Shown here: in pieces, positions 62,040 to 64,000 of the stretch
How positions within the stretch are numbered: the stretch's first letter is position 1
How the letters are laid out: each line of letters opens with the position of its first letter
Assembly: GCA_050247075.1 (NCBI GenBank)
Contig: JBFWUW010000004.1
Coordinates: 62,001 to 126,000 of the forward strand
Source: JBFWUW01 sp050247075
GTDB taxonomy: Bacteria; Planctomycetota; Planctomycetia; Pirellulales; JBFWUW01
Reading direction: 5' to 3'
Length of the DNA: 64,000 nt
Position numbers and translations under genes: made by a program
The notes under the pieces: generated by a model
The model's database searches: none
What the model was told of the DNA's origin: nothing
What the model saw: only the letters and a program-made list of their open reading frames with translations

Positions 62040-63071
62040 ATGCGACGGATGGTACTGGCTTTAACAATCGGAATGTGCATCTTGGCGGGGCCGGCCATGG
62101 CCGCGGAAGATGCCAACCCAGGCGACCAACAGGTCGCGCAGAAAATCGCCGATAGCTTTAAGCAGAGCGGAAAGCTCAAAGGTTACAGCATCGGTGTCTC
62201 TTACAAGGATGGCGTGGCCCGGCTGGAAGGCTGGGTTCGCAACGCCGAACAGATGGAACGGGCGATGGAAATCGCCCGCGAATCGGCCGACGTGGCCGAC
62301 GTGGTCAACGAACTGACGGTGCTGGCCGATCCCTCGGTAACGCGGGCCGCCCCAGGCAAGCCGCAGACGTTTCAGCCGGCTGCCATGAAGGAGCTGGCGG
62401 AAACTCCGGCCGTCGAGGAAGAAGAAGTAGCACCCAGCCAGGAAAGCTCCTACGGCGACATTGATCGCGTAGCCAGCGCCCCCATTGAGAGCGAAAAAAC
62501 GGCTCTCCAGCCGGCTGCCTACCCCGGCGCGCCGCGGATGGCCCGTCAGGGCCGCGGCATTCGTCAAAATGGCCGCGTCATGCAGGGCCAGGGCTACCAG
62601 CAACAGGCTAGCCAAGGCCAGTATTACCAGGGCCCGCCCGTCGGGCAGCCCGTGGGCCAGGCCGCGCAGCAAGGTGCTCCCCAAGACTACGCCGCGGCTC
62701 GCCAACAAGCCCAATACGTGGCCATGATGCGGGCCCAACAGGGCCAGCAAGGGCCACCCCAGGGCGGTCCGCTGCCGGCTTATGTGCCGGGCAGTGGCGG
62801 CGGCGTTGCTCCGGCGGTCTACGACCAGCCGAACATGCCCAACTACGCCTGGCCGAGCTATGCGGCCTACCCCAACTATGCCGGCGTGACCTACCCCAAG
62901 CAGTACTCGCCGACCGCCTGGCCGTACATTGGTCCGTTCTACCCCTACCCGCAAGTTCCACTGGGCTGGCGTAAAGTCACCCTGGAATGGGACGATGGCT
63001 GGTGGTTCTTGAACTTCCAAGACGACCGCCTGCACGTGGGAACCGAGCGGCGTCTGCTGCTGCACCACTAG
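62040..63071 (+). CDS. BON-domain secreted protein with Gln/Pro/Tyr-rich tail
   Basis: A 343-aa protein with a signal peptide (MVLALTIGMCILAGPAMAAE). A BON domain covers residues about 30-105: VAQKIADSFKQSGKLKGYSI, YKDGVARLEGWVRNAEQMER, ADVADVVNELTVL. A Gln/Pro/Gly/Tyr-rich region (residues 170-300, PVGQPVGQAAQQGAP, YAWPSYAAYPNYAGVTYPKQ) leads to WRKVTLEWDDGWWFLNF near the end. BON binds phospholipid in other proteins. A strong terminator follows. Likely envelope-associated. Confidence 0.85.
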   Translation: MRRMVLALTIGMCILAGPAMAAEDANPGDQQVAQKIADSFKQSGKLKGYSIGVSYKDGVARLEGWVRNAEQMERAMEIARESADVADVVNELTVLADPSVTRAAPGKPQTFQPAAMKELAETPAVEEEEVAPSQESSYGDIDRVASAPIESEKTALQPAAYPGAPRMARQGRGIRQNGRVMQGQGYQQQASQGQYYQGPPVGQPVGQAAQQGAPQDYAAARQQAQYVAMMRAQQGQQGPPQGGPLPAYVPGSGGGVAPAVYDQPNMPNYAWPSYAAYPNYAGVTYPKQYSPTAWPYIGPFYPYPQVPLGWRKVTLEWDDGWWFLNFQDDRLHVGTERRLLLHH

Positions 63072-63091
63072 AGTGCATCGCGATGATCCAA

Positions 63092-63139
63092 CCCAACGTC
63101 CTTCCGCACCTCGTGGCGGAAGGGCGTTGGGTTTTTTTT
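63092..63139 (+). terminator. Intrinsic terminator
   Basis: CCCAACG-T-CCTTCCGCAC-CTC-GTGGCGGAAGG-G-CGTTGGG forms a near-perfect long stem with one internal mismatch pair, and is followed by TTTTTTTTG. It begins 21 bp after the BON gene stop. Confidence 0.95.
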
Positions 63140-63222
63140 GTTGCCACGTCGCCGCACGGCTGCCGCCTTGCGGGCCTGGCTCGGCACGTGGAGTTCCATT
63201 TCAAGTACTTTTGATTGCCGCA

Positions 63223-63263
63223 AGCTAATGGCTGACGGCTTCTCCACTGATTGCTTCTCGCTG
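63223..63263. repeat. Divergent copy of the AGCTGACAGC family
   Basis: AGCTAATGGCTGACGGCTTC followed by TCCACTGATTGC, in the gap between the terminator and the partial gene at 63362. Confidence 0.55.
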
Positions 63264-63361
63264 CATTTGTTACGAAATAAGACAATTGAAATCGCGGCCT
63301 GGCTAGAATGAATGGATTGGTCCAAGCCCCAGCGGCAGACCACGATCCATCGGAGTTACCT

Positions 63362-64000
63362 ATGCGCCGCGGCACACTACTGTTTGTAGGCCTGTCTTGG
63401 GCCGTCGTCACCATGGCCGGGCGCTGGTGCGCAGCGGGGGAGGATGGAGCCGCGCCGGCACCGGTCAAGCAGCTTATATTGCCGGGTGAGTCGTTCTTGG
63501 TGGCAGGCCGCCCGGCATTCGTGCTCCTTCCGCCGGAGGACAAGCGGGCGAAGCCGCAGCCGTGGATCATGTACGCCCCGACGCTGCCCGGATTGCCCGA
63601 TCAGTCCGAGAAGTGGATGCACGAACGCTTCTTGGAGGCCGGAGTGGCTGTCGCCGGAATCGACATTGGCGAGTCGTACGGTAGTCCGGCTGGCTGCAAG
63701 CTGTGTACCGCGCTCTACGAGGAACTGACGGGCAACCGGGGCTATGCCAAGAGGCCATGCCTGCTCGGGCGCAGCCGGGGTGGGCTGTGGGCCGCCAGTT
63801 GGGCCATCGAAAACCCGGACAAGGTGGCCGGCATCGCGGGGATCTACCCGGTTCTTGATTTGCGGTCCTACCCTGGCGTGGAAAAGGCCGCGTCGGCCTA
63901 TGGGCTGACACCCGCGGAGTTGCAAGATCGCCTGAAGGAATTCAACCCGATTGAACGCGTAGGTACGCTGGCCCAAGCCAAGATTCCGGCCTTGCTGATC
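63362..64000 (+). CDS. Alpha/beta hydrolase, truncated by the window end
   Basis: A frame open from the ATG at 63362 to the right edge (213 codons). GGAG lies six bases before the ATG. A signal peptide (LLFVGLSWAVVTMAGRWCAA) precedes a hydrolase-like fold: WIMYAPTLPGLPDQSE, VAGIDIGESYGSPAG, and the nucleophile elbow GRSRGGLWAASWA, a GxSxG form. The acid and histidine should be near or beyond the edge (AKIPALLI is the strand that usually leads to the acid). Secreted esterase or peptidase of unknown substrate. Confidence 0.8.
   Translation, partial: MRRGTLLFVGLSWAVVTMAGRWCAAGEDGAAPAPVKQLILPGESFLVAGRPAFVLLPPEDKRAKPQPWIMYAPTLPGLPDQSEKWMHERFLEAGVAVAGIDIGESYGSPAGCKLCTALYEELTGNRGYAKRPCLLGRSRGGLWAASWAIENPDKVAGIAGIYPVLDLRSYPGVEKAASAYGLTPAELQDRLKEFNPIERVGTLAQAKIPALLI

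Noticed and set aside
62061..63068. 335-aa antisense frame opposite the BON protein
   Set aside because: The plus-strand gene has signal peptide, BON domain, ribosome binding site and terminator; the antisense frame has none.

Overview
The window looks like chromosome from a GC-rich member of the Planctomycetota, most likely a Pirellulales-type bacterium. This is inferred from gene content: secreted proteins of planctomycete type, an N-terminus beginning PYHKWLGIPP fused to a membrane anchor, an ExbB/ExbD pair beside a terpenoid-cyclase-like repeat protein, a CRTAC1-like FG-GAP/UnbV giant protein, a DUF58 plus TgpA-like transglutaminase pair, three small TatA proteins in tandem, and many short dispersed hairpin repeats. 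No rRNA, CRISPR array or complete transposase gene was seen. There is one tRNA gene, tRNA-Val(CAC).

Layout. 0-1.6 kb is a repeat-rich stretch without a supportable complete gene. 1.6-11.5 kb, all on the minus strand, holds a secreted lipase-like hydrolase, an ABC transporter pair, a Cys-rich small protein, a CopA-like copper ATPase, prmC and a 1004-aa membrane-anchored protein. 11.7-13.2 kb is a type II restriction-modification locus in which the BstYI/BglII-like nuclease is broken by one in-frame amber codon while its MT-A70 methylase is intact. 14.2-21.1 kb is a plus-strand cluster: a LolD-like ATPase, an FtsX-like permease with a loop of about 21 histidines, two paralogous CPFC exported proteins and two DUF3299-like proteins, preceded by Fur-family-like palindromes. 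It resembles the zinc-starvation ABC/DUF3299 operons of proteobacteria but with an added, duplicated set of exported proteins, and is my best candidate for an undescribed system. 21.1-29.9 kb holds a 1325-aa protein of unknown function, DUF58, a TgpA-like transglutaminase and a YchF-like GTPase.

29.9-34.4 kb is an accessory island: a MITE-like element, a cluster of palindromic hairpins and the second copy of a roughly 270-bp repeat also present at 0.5 kb, an EVE-domain plus nuclease gene interrupted by a frameshift at an A7 run, a convergent HNH nuclease gene, and tRNA-Val. 34.6-35.5 kb has three tandem tatA-like genes. 35.8-42.5 kb is a TPR/ExbB/ExbD/cyclase-like operon. 42.9-64 kb is a mosaic of envelope and housekeeping genes: an MscS channel, a thermonuclease, an MFS transporter, an M24 protein, a ceramidase-like protein, a CRTAC1-like protein, DUF3500, two OmpH/Skp-like proteins, ruvC, a BON protein and a partial hydrolase running off the end.

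All assignments come from reading the sequence and remembered family motifs; no database search was run. Start codons were re-chosen where an upstream extension lacked protein character or where a ribosome binding site favoured a later start.
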